The notes: generated by a model from the letters alone, not told the origin. 64,000 nucleotides of DNA from Anabaena sp. FACHB-1237 (GCF_014696225.1 NZ_JACJPV010000016.1:1-64000); one strand, 5' to 3'; shown: positions 49,407 to 59,600, counted from the stretch's first letter. Numbers and translations: made by a program.

Positions 49407-51821
49407 CTACTTACTAATCTGACAATCTTCACTACTCTTCAAAGGTTGTAAAGTCACCAAACCAGTATGTTTCAATAAACATTGAACTTCCTTACTTTGT
49501 AACACCTCACCAAACTTTTTTCCCTTTGGTTCTTGACGATTATCTCGCAAATAAACTACAGATAAAGGATAGGCTAAAGGATAACTTTGATTAATAAATT
49601 GTCGACTATTCGGCACATAAGATGATTTATTACATAAATCTGTTTCCCGTGGATTAATCGGCTTACCATTAAGTTGTATTAACGGAGAAACCACATACTT
49701 ATTCTCATGCTGTAAAGCTAAAGGATAAATAGAACATTGTCCATAGGTCTTACTCAAAAAATCAAAACCAATACCACCAATTCTTACATTCTTACTATCA
49801 ACATTTTCAAAATCTTTGATAATACTCCTAAATGTCTCAAAAGTTTCTAACTGACTCACTTTAGGAATGTCATTTTTCTCTTTTGCCGTTAACAGTCTTC
49901 TAAACCTACTAATATTTTCCTCTGTTTTTAAAACACGCTGTTCAAAATTTCCTACCGCTTCCGCATTTCGTGAAATATATAATTTAATTTTTAAATTTGG
50001 TCCATTTATACCCGTAACATCACGCCAATTAGTAATTTCTCCCGTATATATTTTCTGTAACTGTTCTAGAGTAATTTTTCCTTCCAAAGCAGTGGGTAAA
50101 CTATCTTGTCTCCCCTCTTTACTAAAAGCAACAAACACCACTAAACCATCATAAGCAAATTCTTCATATCCCAACTCAGAATTTTTATTATTATTCACTA
50201 TTGTACTAATAGCAAAATCTATTTCTCCATTTTTTAGTCTCGTTATATTATCTAATTGTGTAGGTTTATCATAGTCCAATTCTACAGATGGTAAAAGTCT
50301 TCCTAAATTTTTCTCTAAACTTTCTCCACCAGGTAAAAGTTTTTCTGTAGTTAACACATAACGCCAAATTACATCAGCTTCTTTCAGACATGAATACACA
50401 AATTTACCTTGAGGAATAGCAACTATTTTGTCAAGAGATTTCAAAGTTTGGTTTTGATTATCTTGCCGACTTTTATTAATATTCAATAACCAAAATATAC
50501 CTATAAATAATAACAAAATTCCACAACTTCCTAATAAAATCAGTTGCCAAGTGTGGAAGTTGATGGTGTTGTTTGACGTTTTTTCATCTTCCTGATCATC
50601 TTTATCCGACTTACTTTCTCTGGCTATATTCTGTAAATTAGGTAAGCTTTGACGCGCTTTTTCTGCACTGCTAAACTCATTACTAATTAACTTGAATAAA
50701 AATTCTTTCAACTCATCATTAACTGTATTAGGTAATTTCAGATCAGTAATATTATTAGCTTCCTTACCTGCTAATAAAGCAAAACCAATTTTACCTAAAT
50801 CTTGTACATCTTTTTTACATTTAATTTTAACAGTATCTTCACTATCTTGATTTTTCCATACATCATTATATTGATGTTCCCATAAAGATAAATCCCGCAA
50901 ATAAATTAAAAATCCTTGTAAACTAGGAACAATTACTAAAGTATCTAAACTTAAATTACCATGGTATTTTTTTTTGTTTTCGCTTCCCGAAGGTAACAAG
51001 AATTTTTGCGTATGCAGAAATTGTAAACTTTGCAAAACTTGATTTAAAACTTGATATACTTCTACATTACTCATAGCCCCATTTTCTCTAATGTAACTAC
51101 CTAGAGAATGACCATGATAAAAAGTATTTTTAAAGACTAAATAATAACGTTTTTCCTCATGATCAAATATAGCTTCATCTGGTGTAATTAACCGAAAATC
51201 CTGTATTCTACCATCTGCTAATATTAATCCAGAAATTCGCTCGAAATTATATTGAATATACTTTATTTTTTCCTCAATTTCGGCTCTTTTTTGATTGTTT
51301 CTCTCGTTTTCAGCTTTAGGAAATAAAAACTCCTCAATAATAATAGGTTCGCTATCTGGTAGTTCAATAGCTTGATAAAAATATCTAGCTTGGCGATCTG
51401 CTAAAGAGTCTTGAGTAAATTGAGTAAATTTATCCAAAAATTCTTTGATTTGATATCTACCACGATTACCAGTAATTTCCTTTCCTGTTTTTAATGGTGG
51501 ATATTCCTTTTTTATCTCATCTGATATTTGTTGCAAAATGGCAGTTTCACGACTTTCTAAATCTTCTCGCGCTGCTTCTAGTTGTGATTCTGACTTCACG
51601 GTTAATTTATTAAATAAACCATCAGCAGTTGGGGCTTTAATATCTAACTCATGGGCAATAAAAGGCAAGAAACTTCTAATAGGTGCGGGCACAAATTTTA
51701 AGACATTGTTGCTAGTATTACTCAGGACATTATTTACTCGACCAAGAAACTCACTAATGCCTCTTTGTTTGATTTCTCCGGCAATATTTTTACCTGCTTG
51801 TTTATAATCTTTTTTAGCCAT
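49407..51821 (-). CDS. pseudokinase, membrane segment and PstS-like binding domain fusion
   Basis: An 804-residue protein with three parts. Residues about 115-400 resemble a Ser/Thr kinase fold but lack key residues: the HRD region is replaced by YHGNLSLDTL (287-289 HGN) and DFG by RDLSLW (310-312 DLS), so it is a pseudokinase. One transmembrane helix covers about 425-447. Residues about 475-804 resemble a periplasmic phosphate-binding (PstS-like) domain, with GGIGFDFLSKTYGQ. The N-terminal 100 residues are helical. It is divergent from the contractile injection cluster, which suggests a sensor or receptor role; this is inference. Confidence 0.7.
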   Translation of the reverse strand: MAKKDYKQAGKNIAGEIKQRGISEFLGRVNNVLSNTSNNVLKFVPAPIRSFLPFIAHELDIKAPTADGLFNKLTVKSESQLEAAREDLESRETAILQQISDEIKKEYPPLKTGKEITGNRGRYQIKEFLDKFTQFTQDSLADRQARYFYQAIELPDSEPIIIEEFLFPKAENERNNQKRAEIEEKIKYIQYNFERISGLILADGRIQDFRLITPDEAIFDHEEKRYYLVFKNTFYHGHSLGSYIRENGAMSNVEVYQVLNQVLQSLQFLHTQKFLLPSGSENKKKYHGNLSLDTLVIVPSLQGFLIYLRDLSLWEHQYNDVWKNQDSEDTVKIKCKKDVQDLGKIGFALLAGKEANNITDLKLPNTVNDELKEFLFKLISNEFSSAEKARQSLPNLQNIARESKSDKDDQEDEKTSNNTINFHTWQLILLGSCGILLLFIGIFWLLNINKSRQDNQNQTLKSLDKIVAIPQGKFVYSCLKEADVIWRYVLTTEKLLPGGESLEKNLGRLLPSVELDYDKPTQLDNITRLKNGEIDFAISTIVNNNKNSELGYEEFAYDGLVVFVAFSKEGRQDSLPTALEGKITLEQLQKIYTGEITNWRDVTGINGPNLKIKLYISRNAEAVGNFEQRVLKTEENISRFRRLLTAKEKNDIPKVSQLETFETFRSIIKDFENVDSKNVRIGGIGFDFLSKTYGQCSIYPLALQHENKYVVSPLIQLNGKPINPRETDLCNKSSYVPNSRQFINQSYPLAYPLSVVYLRDNRQEPKGKKFGEVLQSKEVQCLLKHTGLVTLQPLKSSEDCQISK

Positions 51822-52173
51822 AATTATTTCCTATGATTTTTTTAATAAACATTAATTTAATTAATCATACAGATTACTTGTTTGTCATATTACTCAGTAC
51901 TCAAATTGACTCATTGTAAATCATCCTAGTATCATAATATATACCAATCAAGAATTATGACCAGAAGAATTATTAAGAAAATATAACTATTGTCAAGCAC
52001 AATCATCAAGTTTTGGGATATATGTAAATCTTCGTAACAAATTCCTGAAGATATAAAGATATTTTTACATTTCTTTCCATTTAGGTAACTATTATAGTAA
52101 ACTGTATTGTGTAATTTGCAGCAATACTTCTTAGCTACTTGTTGGCAACCAAAATAATAGAGGAGAGCTACTG
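51822..52173. other. divergent promoter region, kinase-fusion and CIS sheath
   Basis: No gene. It contains the promoters of both divergent units. The ribosome site AGGAG lies at about 52161-52165, 8 nt before the sheath ATG. An AT-rich stretch (TATCATAATATATACC, about 51930-51945) may be a -10 for either direction. Confidence 0.4.
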
Positions 52174-53895
52174 ATGGCATTAGATTATTTTGCTCCTGGG
52201 GTGTATGTAGAAGAGATTGACCGTGGGAGTCGCCCCATTGAAGGCGTGAATATGAGTGTGGCAGGCTTCATTGGTTTTACCGAAGATGTAAAAGGTGATG
52301 CAGAACTATTCACACCCATTATGATCACTAATTGGGAGCAGTATTTAAAGTTTTTTGCTAAACCTGGTTCTGATGGATTTACTAATTTTAACGCTTATCT
52401 GCCTTTTGCCGTTAAGGGATGGTTTGATAATGGTGGTGGACGTTGTTGGATAACAAGTATTGGAACAGAATTACCAGGAACAGCTAAACCTTCAGAAGAT
52501 AAAATTGCTACTAAAGTATTAACCTCTGCCAGTAAACCTGCCTTAAAATTTAATATCAAATCAGATACATCAGCTATAGTAGCTGCTGGCGATAATCAAG
52601 AGACAAATGATCACAGTATTTCCCGACGCATTCAGGTAATTATCAGCGAAAGTACACCAACAATACCAGAAGGGTACACTGGCAAACCTCCTATGGATAG
52701 TGGTGAATACTTTAAGATTACTATTAAAGAAAACGGAGAAGAAAAAGGAACTTATGAACATCTTATTAACCAGGCCGCATCCACAGAATTTGGTACTTCA
52801 GTATTTGTAGCCTTGGCAGATAATGAATATGTAACAGTGGGTTTACCTGATAATGCGGTGACAGGTGGTTTATTAAGTTGCCGTCCTAAAAATGGTGAAT
52901 ACGTAGTTACATCAGCACCTTATATTACAGCCCAAGGGGATGAAGTCAGGGATTTACAGGGGCAAAAAGGCGATCGCAAAGGCGTACTAGGAAACTTTGA
53001 AGTAGACGAAATTGCCATGATTGCCTGTCCAGACTTAATGTTACTTTATCAAAAAGGTTATATAGACCTAGAACAAGTACATGGAGTGATGGAAGCGTTA
53101 ATTACTAACTGTGAAAATGCCTTTCCCGGTCCAGCTTTCCGTATGGTAGTATTAGATCCACCACCAGTAAAACCTGGTAAAAGTAATAAAGCAGTTACTC
53201 CCGACAAACAAACACCTCAAGATATTTTTGAGTGGTTAAAACAATTTAATCGTCGTTCTATGTTTGGTGCGCTTTACTATCCCTGGATTAAAGTGGCTAA
53301 TCCCAGAGACAAAGGTAATCCCATATCAGTACCTCCCTGTGGTCACATGATGGGTATTTGGTGTCGTACTGATGAAACTCGTGGTATTTTTAAAGCCCCA
53401 GCTAACGAAACTCCCAGAGGAGTATTAGGACTAGCTTACGAAACCAATATGCGGGAACAGCAACTACTAAATCCTGAAGGTATCAACTGTATCCGTAATT
53501 TCAGCACATACAGCAGGGGCTACAAAGTGTGGGGCGCACGTACCCTAGTAGAAAAAGACAACATTCAATGGCGTTATATTAGTGTGCGACGCTTAGTCAG
53601 CTACATTGAAAAATCCATTGAAATGGGAACACAATGGGTAGTATTTGAACCAAATGATCAGGATCTGTGGGAAAGAGTTAAACGAACCGTTAGTACATTC
53701 CTTACCAGAATGTGGAGAGAAGGTGCTTTATTTGGTGCGAGTGCAGAGGAAGCCTTTTACGTCAAATGTGATGGGGAATTAAACACTTATGATACCATGA
53801 TGATGGGACGTTTATATGTTGAAGTAGGAGTATCTCCAGTCAGACCTGCGGAATTTGTGATTTTCCGCGTAAGTCAATGGAATCCTAACGAATAA
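52174..53895 (+). CDS. contractile injection system tail sheath protein
   Basis: A 573-residue phage-type sheath subunit. The N-terminal start FAPGVYVEEIDRGSRPIEGV and the C-terminal region WRYISVRRLVSYIEKSIEMG continuing to LTRMWREGALFGAS are diagnostic. Sheath subunits assemble around the tube and contract to drive it through a membrane. Preceded by a clear AGGAG. It is the first gene of a row with tube proteins. The relatives I would expect are the cyanobacterial thylakoid-anchored CIS. Confidence 0.92.
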   Translation: MALDYFAPGVYVEEIDRGSRPIEGVNMSVAGFIGFTEDVKGDAELFTPIMITNWEQYLKFFAKPGSDGFTNFNAYLPFAVKGWFDNGGGRCWITSIGTELPGTAKPSEDKIATKVLTSASKPALKFNIKSDTSAIVAAGDNQETNDHSISRRIQVIISESTPTIPEGYTGKPPMDSGEYFKITIKENGEEKGTYEHLINQAASTEFGTSVFVALADNEYVTVGLPDNAVTGGLLSCRPKNGEYVVTSAPYITAQGDEVRDLQGQKGDRKGVLGNFEVDEIAMIACPDLMLLYQKGYIDLEQVHGVMEALITNCENAFPGPAFRMVVLDPPPVKPGKSNKAVTPDKQTPQDIFEWLKQFNRRSMFGALYYPWIKVANPRDKGNPISVPPCGHMMGIWCRTDETRGIFKAPANETPRGVLGLAYETNMREQQLLNPEGINCIRNFSTYSRGYKVWGARTLVEKDNIQWRYISVRRLVSYIEKSIEMGTQWVVFEPNDQDLWERVKRTVSTFLTRMWREGALFGASAEEAFYVKCDGELNTYDTMMMGRLYVEVGVSPVRPAEFVIFRVSQWNPNE

Positions 53896-53904
53896 AAACA
53901 GATA

Positions 53905-53954
53905 TTAATTGATAATTGATAATTGACAATGGAAGATCATCAATTATCAATTAA
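53905..53954. repeat. perfect 14-bp inverted repeat between sheath and tube
   Basis: TTAATTGATAATTG (53905-53918) and its exact complement CAATTATCAATTAA (53941-53954) enclose a 22-nt loop. In mRNA this would be a hairpin just past the sheath stop. A 30-codon frame (53929-54021) spans it and ends in the next gene's ribosome site. Confidence 0.8.
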
Positions 53955-54021
53955 AGAATTAGCAGAATACTTACAATTAAAATATCAACTTTTGGTTAAT
54001 GTTCTCATAGAAAAGAGGTGA
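53929..54021 (+). CDS. possible 30-residue leader peptide
   Basis: ATG to TGA encoding MEDHQLSIKELAEYLQL and on. Its end overlaps the AGAGGTG ribosome site of the tube gene, so translation of it could affect tube expression. The initiation region is inside the 53905-53954 hairpin. Uncertain. Confidence 0.25.
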   Translation: MEDHQLSIKELAEYLQLKYQLLVNVLIEKR

Positions 54022-54024
54022 AAA

Positions 54025-54498
54025 ATGCCTGAATTAAAACCCATACCAACTAGTAGATTTTACGTTGAATTTGATGGAATTACCCAAAAACTAATCAAAA
54101 GTGTGACAGAAGTAAAATTCACAGGACAAACGGCAGGCCATGAAAAGCCCTTAGCTTCCACAAAAAGTGGTAAAACCCTGTGGCAAAGCACATCTTCTGG
54201 TTTTGAAGAAAACCCTAATGTTACCTTTGAAGCCTTTGTAGTGGAAGGTGACATGGATTTTTATAATTGGATGAAAGGGACAATGCCAAAAAGTGAAGGT
54301 GGTGATGGAAAATGGTCATCAAATCGCAAAAATGGCTCTATAGTGGCTTATGATTCTGAAGATCAAGAAATTTTGCGTTGGAACTTGACAAATTGCTGGA
54401 TTAAAACTTACAAAGTGAGTGATTTTTCATCAGAAAGCAAAGATTTAGCAGTAGAAACCTATGAAATAGTTGCCGAAGAAATTCTTCGAGTAATTTAA
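54025..54498 (+). CDS. CIS tail tube protein 1
   Basis: A 157-residue tube protein of the T4 gp19/Hcp-like fold: MPELKPIPTSRFYVEFDGI opens the first strand, the middle has GFEENPNVTFEAFV, and the end reads EEILRVI. The ribosome site AGAGGTG lies 5-10 nt upstream. It is followed by a same-length homologue. Confidence 0.9.
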   Translation: MPELKPIPTSRFYVEFDGITQKLIKSVTEVKFTGQTAGHEKPLASTKSGKTLWQSTSSGFEENPNVTFEAFVVEGDMDFYNWMKGTMPKSEGGDGKWSSNRKNGSIVAYDSEDQEILRWNLTNCWIKTYKVSDFSSESKDLAVETYEIVAEEILRVI

Positions 54499-54532
54499 TA
54501 TATCATTACATAAATCATCACAGGAGTGAAAT

Positions 54533-55006
54533 ATGGCAAAGGGTGAAATTCTTGCTTGTTCCAAATATTATGTAGAAATAGACGGATTAACTGATTTAAT
54601 AGTTAAAAAAGTAAGTGGCGTTGCTACCACATTACAAACTACTGGTGATGCGAAATCCTATGGTGTAACCAAAGGTGGAAAAAGCGTCATTCAAGCAACA
54701 GTTACAGGTATAAGTAATGCCAAAATAACTGTAGATTTTGTAGCTACTGTTCAAGACAAACGCCTATATCAATGGTTTATAGACTCCCATTCTCAGGTTA
54801 GTGTAGGTGGAGGATCAAAAACTAAAGGAGAACGGAAAACAGGGTCAATAACTCTTTACAATCAAGGTGGAGAAGAAGCTGCAAGATGGAATTTAACAGG
54901 AATGATGCCCTCAAGTTATAAATCAACCAAATTAGAAGCAGGTGCAGAAGGTTTAACCACAGAAACAGTGGAATTTGTTTATGAAAGTTTGCATCGTGTC
55001 AAATAA
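54533..55006 (+). CDS. CIS tail tube protein 2
   Basis: A 157-residue homologue of the preceding tube protein (KYYVEIDGLTDLIVKKVSGV, then ARWNLTGMMPSSYKS near the end). The shared final motif ESLHRVK resembles EEILRVI. CIS clusters commonly have two or three tube paralogues, one forming the main tube and another the tip ring. Ribosome site AGGAGTG precedes. Confidence 0.9.
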   Translation: MAKGEILACSKYYVEIDGLTDLIVKKVSGVATTLQTTGDAKSYGVTKGGKSVIQATVTGISNAKITVDFVATVQDKRLYQWFIDSHSQVSVGGGSKTKGERKTGSITLYNQGGEEAARWNLTGMMPSSYKSTKLEAGAEGLTTETVEFVYESLHRVK

Positions 55007-55094
55007 CTAAAGAATAGCAATAGGGAATAGGGGAATAGGGAATAGGGGTAAATTATGTTGATATGTTCTTTTTGTGTAAACTCTAATAATTGGA
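55007..55094. repeat. tandem GGGAATA array
   Basis: GGGAATAGGGGAATAGGGA and on (about 55021-55046): short tandem units in the gap between tube genes. Confidence 0.6.
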
Positions 55095-55643
55095 TTGGCA
55101 AAAATTGAAAAACTACCAAAACTAAAATCTACCAAAATGGAAACAAAAAAACCCACATTTGAAGTTCTAACGGCCTGCCGTTTTTATTTAGAACTTAAAC
55201 TGCAAAATATTGCTGGTTCTAATGATGAAATAGATGGTTATTTCATGGAATGCCAAGGATTTCAACGTTCTCAAGAAGTGATAGAAATAGTGGAAGTTAC
55301 TCCTCAACAATGGGGTAAAAGTAAACAGGCAAAATTTGGCCGTGTAGTGCGGACAAAAATCCCTGGTAATTCCAAAAGTGATAACATTATCTTAAAACGG
55401 GGTTTAAGCATATCCCTATCAATCTGGAACTGGTTAAAAGAAGTGGAAGAGGGAAATTGGGCAAAACAAAAAAAAGATGGAGATTTAACTATTTATAATC
55501 AAGGTGCAGAAGAACAAGCTAGATTTAGATTTTTAGGAGGATGGCCAGTAAAATATAAACTTTCTGGAGTAAAAGCAGGAAGTAATGAATTTGAAATTGA
55601 AGAAATAGAATTGGCAGTTGATGAATTTATTAGAGTTAAATAG
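55095..55643 (+). CDS. CIS tube-family protein 3 (tube initiator-like)
   Basis: A 182-residue tube-fold protein with a longer N-terminus. It uses TTG at 55095 or the ATG at 55137 (METKKPTFEVL); neither has a clear ribosome site. FEVLTACRFYLELKLQNIAG starts the fold, and the end ELAVDEFIRVK matches its two neighbours. Placement after the two tubes suggests the tip or initiator ring, as for the third tube gene of related CIS. The role is inferred. Confidence 0.75.
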   Translation: MAKIEKLPKLKSTKMETKKPTFEVLTACRFYLELKLQNIAGSNDEIDGYFMECQGFQRSQEVIEIVEVTPQQWGKSKQAKFGRVVRTKIPGNSKSDNIILKRGLSISLSIWNWLKEVEEGNWAKQKKDGDLTIYNQGAEEQARFRFLGGWPVKYKLSGVKAGSNEFEIEEIELAVDEFIRVK

Positions 55644-55685
55644 TCAACACTCTCAACTTATTTAACCATTTAATTATGCAAAATT

Positions 55686-56000
55686 ATGATCCAAACAGAA
55701 TTTGAATTTAACCTAATTAAAGGATATGTAGATAGTGATGGTAATATTCATCGTACAGGGATTATGAGACTATCAAGGGCAATGGATGAAATAATGCCCA
55801 TGCGTGATCCTAGAGTCAAATCTAACCCAGCTTATGCCACAGTAATTATACTTTCTCGTGTGATTGTTAAACTGGGAGCATTAGATGAAATTAACCCAGC
55901 AGTAATTGAAAATCTTTTTGCCGTAGACTTGAGTTACTTACAAAATTTCTATAGGCAAATAAATGGTTTAGATGAAAACAATAATCCCATTATTTCCTAA
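55686..56000 (+). CDS. CIS small tail-assembly protein A
   Basis: A 104-residue protein. FEFNLIKGYVDSDGNIHRTG, MDEIMPMRDPRVKSNPAYA, and ending FAVDLSYLQNFYRQIN. The DEI...RV...Y...YLQ pattern repeats in the next gene. Small proteins of this type occur between tube and baseplate genes in CIS clusters and may be assembly chaperones; not proven. Confidence 0.65.
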   Translation: MIQTEFEFNLIKGYVDSDGNIHRTGIMRLSRAMDEIMPMRDPRVKSNPAYATVIILSRVIVKLGALDEINPAVIENLFAVDLSYLQNFYRQINGLDENNNPIIS

Positions 56001-56035
56001 TAATAAATAACCATAAATAACAGAGGAATAAAACC

Positions 56036-56386
56036 ATGATATGCACAGAAATTAATTTTACATTACCTCAAGGATTAATAAGTGAAAATAATCAAATTGA
56101 AAGACAGGGAAAAATTAGGGCAGCCACAGGAAAAGATGAGATAATAGTGCAAAAATATCATCAAGTGCAAGAATTTTCTGAATATGCCATATTTGTGATG
56201 TTATCCAGATTAATTAGTAATATAGGCAATATTTCGCCAATTACACCAATAATATTAGAACAACTGTTTTTACCAGACTTTAATTATTTGCAAAACCTCT
56301 ATTTACAAATGAATCAACCTAGTGGAAACTGGTTAAATGAGGGGGAGTATTTGGCTACCCCTTGTCACAATTATATCAAGAGGTAG
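56036..56386 (+). CDS. CIS small tail-assembly protein B (in-frame part)
   Basis: A 116-residue paralogue of the preceding protein (MICTEINFTLPQGLISENNQ; DEIIVQKYHQ; LSRLISNIGN; PDFNYLQNLYLQMNQ). The last residues after LNEG (EYLATPCHNYIKR) look random, and a coherent sequence continues in the -1 frame, so the frame may be shifted at the G run 56341-56345. If shifted, the product would be about 151 residues. Confidence 0.6.
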   Translation: MICTEINFTLPQGLISENNQIERQGKIRAATGKDEIIVQKYHQVQEFSEYAIFVMLSRLISNIGNISPITPIILEQLFLPDFNYLQNLYLQMNQPSGNWLNEGEYLATPCHNYIKR

Positions 56387-56490
56387 CCTTAATTGCCCTA
56401 TACTTTCATTGGTCCAGAGAAGATATTTTGAATTTAGAACATACAGAAAGACTACTCTGGGTAGAACAAATAAATAAACTACTTATTTAA
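56341..56490 (+). pseudogene. DUF6760-like segment in the -1 frame
   Basis: Read from 56341 the frame encodes GGVFGYPLSQLYQEVALIA, continuing LYFHWSREDILNLEHTERL and WVEQI to a stop at 56488-56490. The pattern G-V-F-G-Y-P-L, E-V-A, FHWSREDIL and L-E-H-T-E-R is that of DUF6760, a small protein in CIS clusters. It has no start of its own and begins right after a TGA at 56338. It could be reached by a -1 slip on GGGGG from the previous gene, or it may be the result of an indel. Confidence 0.6.
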
Positions 56491-56670
56491 TATTATTTAA
56501 TAACGTAAGTTGCCAGTTAGATAAAGTAGGGTGTGTCAGAATCTTAAAATTGGTAATTTTAGCCTAAATTATTCTGTCTGACGCACCCTACAGACCACAA
56601 AATATCCGAAAATTAATAACTAATTACTTGTCAATAATGTCAATAAACCCATCAACCACCCCATAATATT
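56491..56670. repeat. inverted repeat GTAGGGTGTGTCAGA/TCTGACGCACCCTAC
   Basis: The gap before the CHAT gene holds a hairpin with arms at about 56527-56541 and 56577-56592, related to the arms of MITE B. No gene. Any promoter for the giant gene must be here, but none is recognised. Confidence 0.55.
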
Positions 56671-59600
56671 ATGAATGTACCTCGAAAATCTTATCGTTAT
56701 TTATCTATTATTACCGCCATAATTGGCATAATTCCAGTTAGTATATTTGCCAATATATCACCAACAGTAGCACAAATTACCCCGGCGCAAGATCCTACAG
56801 GAACAATAGTTAATCCTCATGGTGACAGATTAGATATACAAGGGGGTACAAAATCAGGAGATGGGGTTAATTTATTTCATAGCTTTGAAAAGTTTAACCT
56901 TAATTCTGACCAAGTGGCTAACTTTCTTTCTAACCCACAAATTCGCAACATTTTAGGGAGAATAGTAGGAGGGGATCCTTCCTATATTAATGGTTTAATT
57001 CAAGTGACGGGGGGTAATAGTAACCTATTTCTAATGAACCCTTCTGGTTTTGTATTTGGCAGTAATGCTACATTAAATTTACCGGGTAGTTTCACAGCAA
57101 CCACAGCAAATAGTATAGGATTTGGTAATAGTTGGTTTAATGCTAGTGGCAATAACAATTATAATAACTTACTGGGAGATCCTAATGCTTTTGCCTTTAC
57201 AATGGCTAACCCAGGGGCAATAATTAATAGTGGAGATTTAGGAGTATTTTCTGGTAATAATATTAACTTATTAGGTGGTACAATTATTAATACTGGCACA
57301 ATTTCTACCCCAGGAGGAAATATTACATTAACTGCTGTTCCTGGACAAAATGTAGTGCGGATGAGTACCCCAGGAAATTTATTAAGCATAGATGTTAAAC
57401 CTATTGTACCTAATAGTAATTTACCAAATGAGTGGGTAATTCCTGTTCAAGACTTACCTTATTTATTAACTAATACCCATCCTAGTTTGAATGTAGGGGT
57501 AAAAAATACCAATGATGGTAATATTCAACTGACTAATTCTAATATTAATCTTCCCAAAGAAGCAGGAACGAATATAGTTTCTGGTAAGGTAGATGTATCT
57601 GGACAACAGGGCGGAAAAGTTGGTATTTTTGGGAATAAAGTAGTAGTAATTGGGGCAAATATTGACGCTTCTGGTAATAATGGAGGTGGTACAGTATTAA
57701 TAGGAGGGGACTTTCAAGGTAAAGGGACATTACCCAATTCTAAAATTACTGTGGTAGATGAAAATTCCACTATTAAAGTAGATTCTAAGAATATAGGTAA
57801 TGGGGGAAAAGCCATAGTTTGGGCAGATAATACTACTAGATTTAATGGTAAGATATCCGGACAAGGTGGAGTTAATGGTGGTAATGGTGCTTTTGCGGAA
57901 GTTTCAGGAAAAGAGAGTTTAATTTTTCAAGGTAATGTTAATTTATTAGCAGCACAGGGAACAAGGGGTACATTACTTTTAGATCCCAAAAATATTATTA
58001 TTGCTAATGGCGGACAAAATAATATAGGTAATAATGATAATCTTTTTTCTGATCAACAAAATATTGATGTTACATTTAAACCTAGTGCAGTTGTAAACGC
58101 TTTAGATAGTGCTAATTTAATCCTGCAAGCTAATACTGATATTACTGTTACTGATGCTATTGATAGTTCTGGAAATACTAATGCTGGTAACTTAACATTA
58201 CAAGCGGGACGTTCAATTCTGATTAATAATGATATTAAACTCAAGGGTAGTTTGTCAGCAACAGCAAATGATTCAGGTTCTAAAAATGGTCAAAGAGATT
58301 CTGGCAATGCTACGATTAACTTAGCAACTGGTAAAACAATTGATACTTCTGGCAATATTACCCTAGAATATGATACTAATACAAATATAGATCCCATGAA
58401 TTTATCAGGTGATCTTAAAGCTGGTAATGGTAAAATTAGTTTAAATAGTAAAACACAACCCATAACAGTTAGTAGCAATGTTATTAATGCAGGAGAAATA
58501 GAAGTTGTTAATAGTGGAGGTACAACTTTTAGTAATAGTATTAGTGTTGCTAAATTAACCCTGACAAACACTACAGGTACGGTTGCTTTCAATAATAATC
58601 TTAATGTTAACAATACTTTTACTACAACAAACCAACCTTACAATATTTCTTTTCTGGGTACAACTAATAATATTGCTGGTAATACCACATTTAATAACAC
58701 TGGAACATTAACTTTTACAGGTAATACTAACTTTTTAGGAGGAGTAAATACCAGTTCTGCATCAAATACAAACATCGCGGGTACAATTAATAGTAGCAAT
58801 GCTAATGTAACTTTAAAAAATGTGGAAGTTACTCAAGATGCTACAGTTAATAGTGCTAATGGAGATATTAATTTTAATGGAAATGTCAATAGTACCACTG
58901 GACAAAATCGTAATTTAACAGTTAATAGTGGTACAGGTAAAATCAGTTTTAATGCTAAAGTTGGTGATAGTACACCATTAGGAAATATATCGTTAACTGG
59001 GGATGAAATAGATGTTAGTGATACTGTGACAGCAATAGGAATTTTAACGGCTAATAGTACAGGAAATACTCTATTTAATAATGTTAATGCTGGTAGTTTA
59101 ATTACTGATGTTGGAGGTAAGATTCAATTAACTGGTAATATTACTACTACTGGAAGTCAAACCTATAATGATGTTGTTACTGTTGCTAATAATCCCAGTT
59201 TATCAGGTAATACTATTGCTTTTAATGAAACTGTAGATGGTAATAGCAATTTAACTGTAAATGCTGGTAGTGGAACACTCACTTTTACCAAAAATGTAGG
59301 AAGTTCTACACCTTTAACTAATTTAACTGCTAGTGGTAATAGTATAGATATCAAGGAAAATATTTCTACTTCTGCTGTTCAAACCTATAATAGTCCAGTA
59401 ACTATTTTCAAAAACCCCTCTACATTTACTGGAAATGGTATTATTTTTAACCATACTCTCACTGGTAATAATTTAGATTTTACTGCTAATACTGGTAGTA
59501 GCAATTTAACTTTTAGCAATATCGTTACCTTAGGAAGTTTAATCACTAATGGTACTGGAAATACAGAAATTAAAGCTAATATTAATACCGCAAATAGTCA

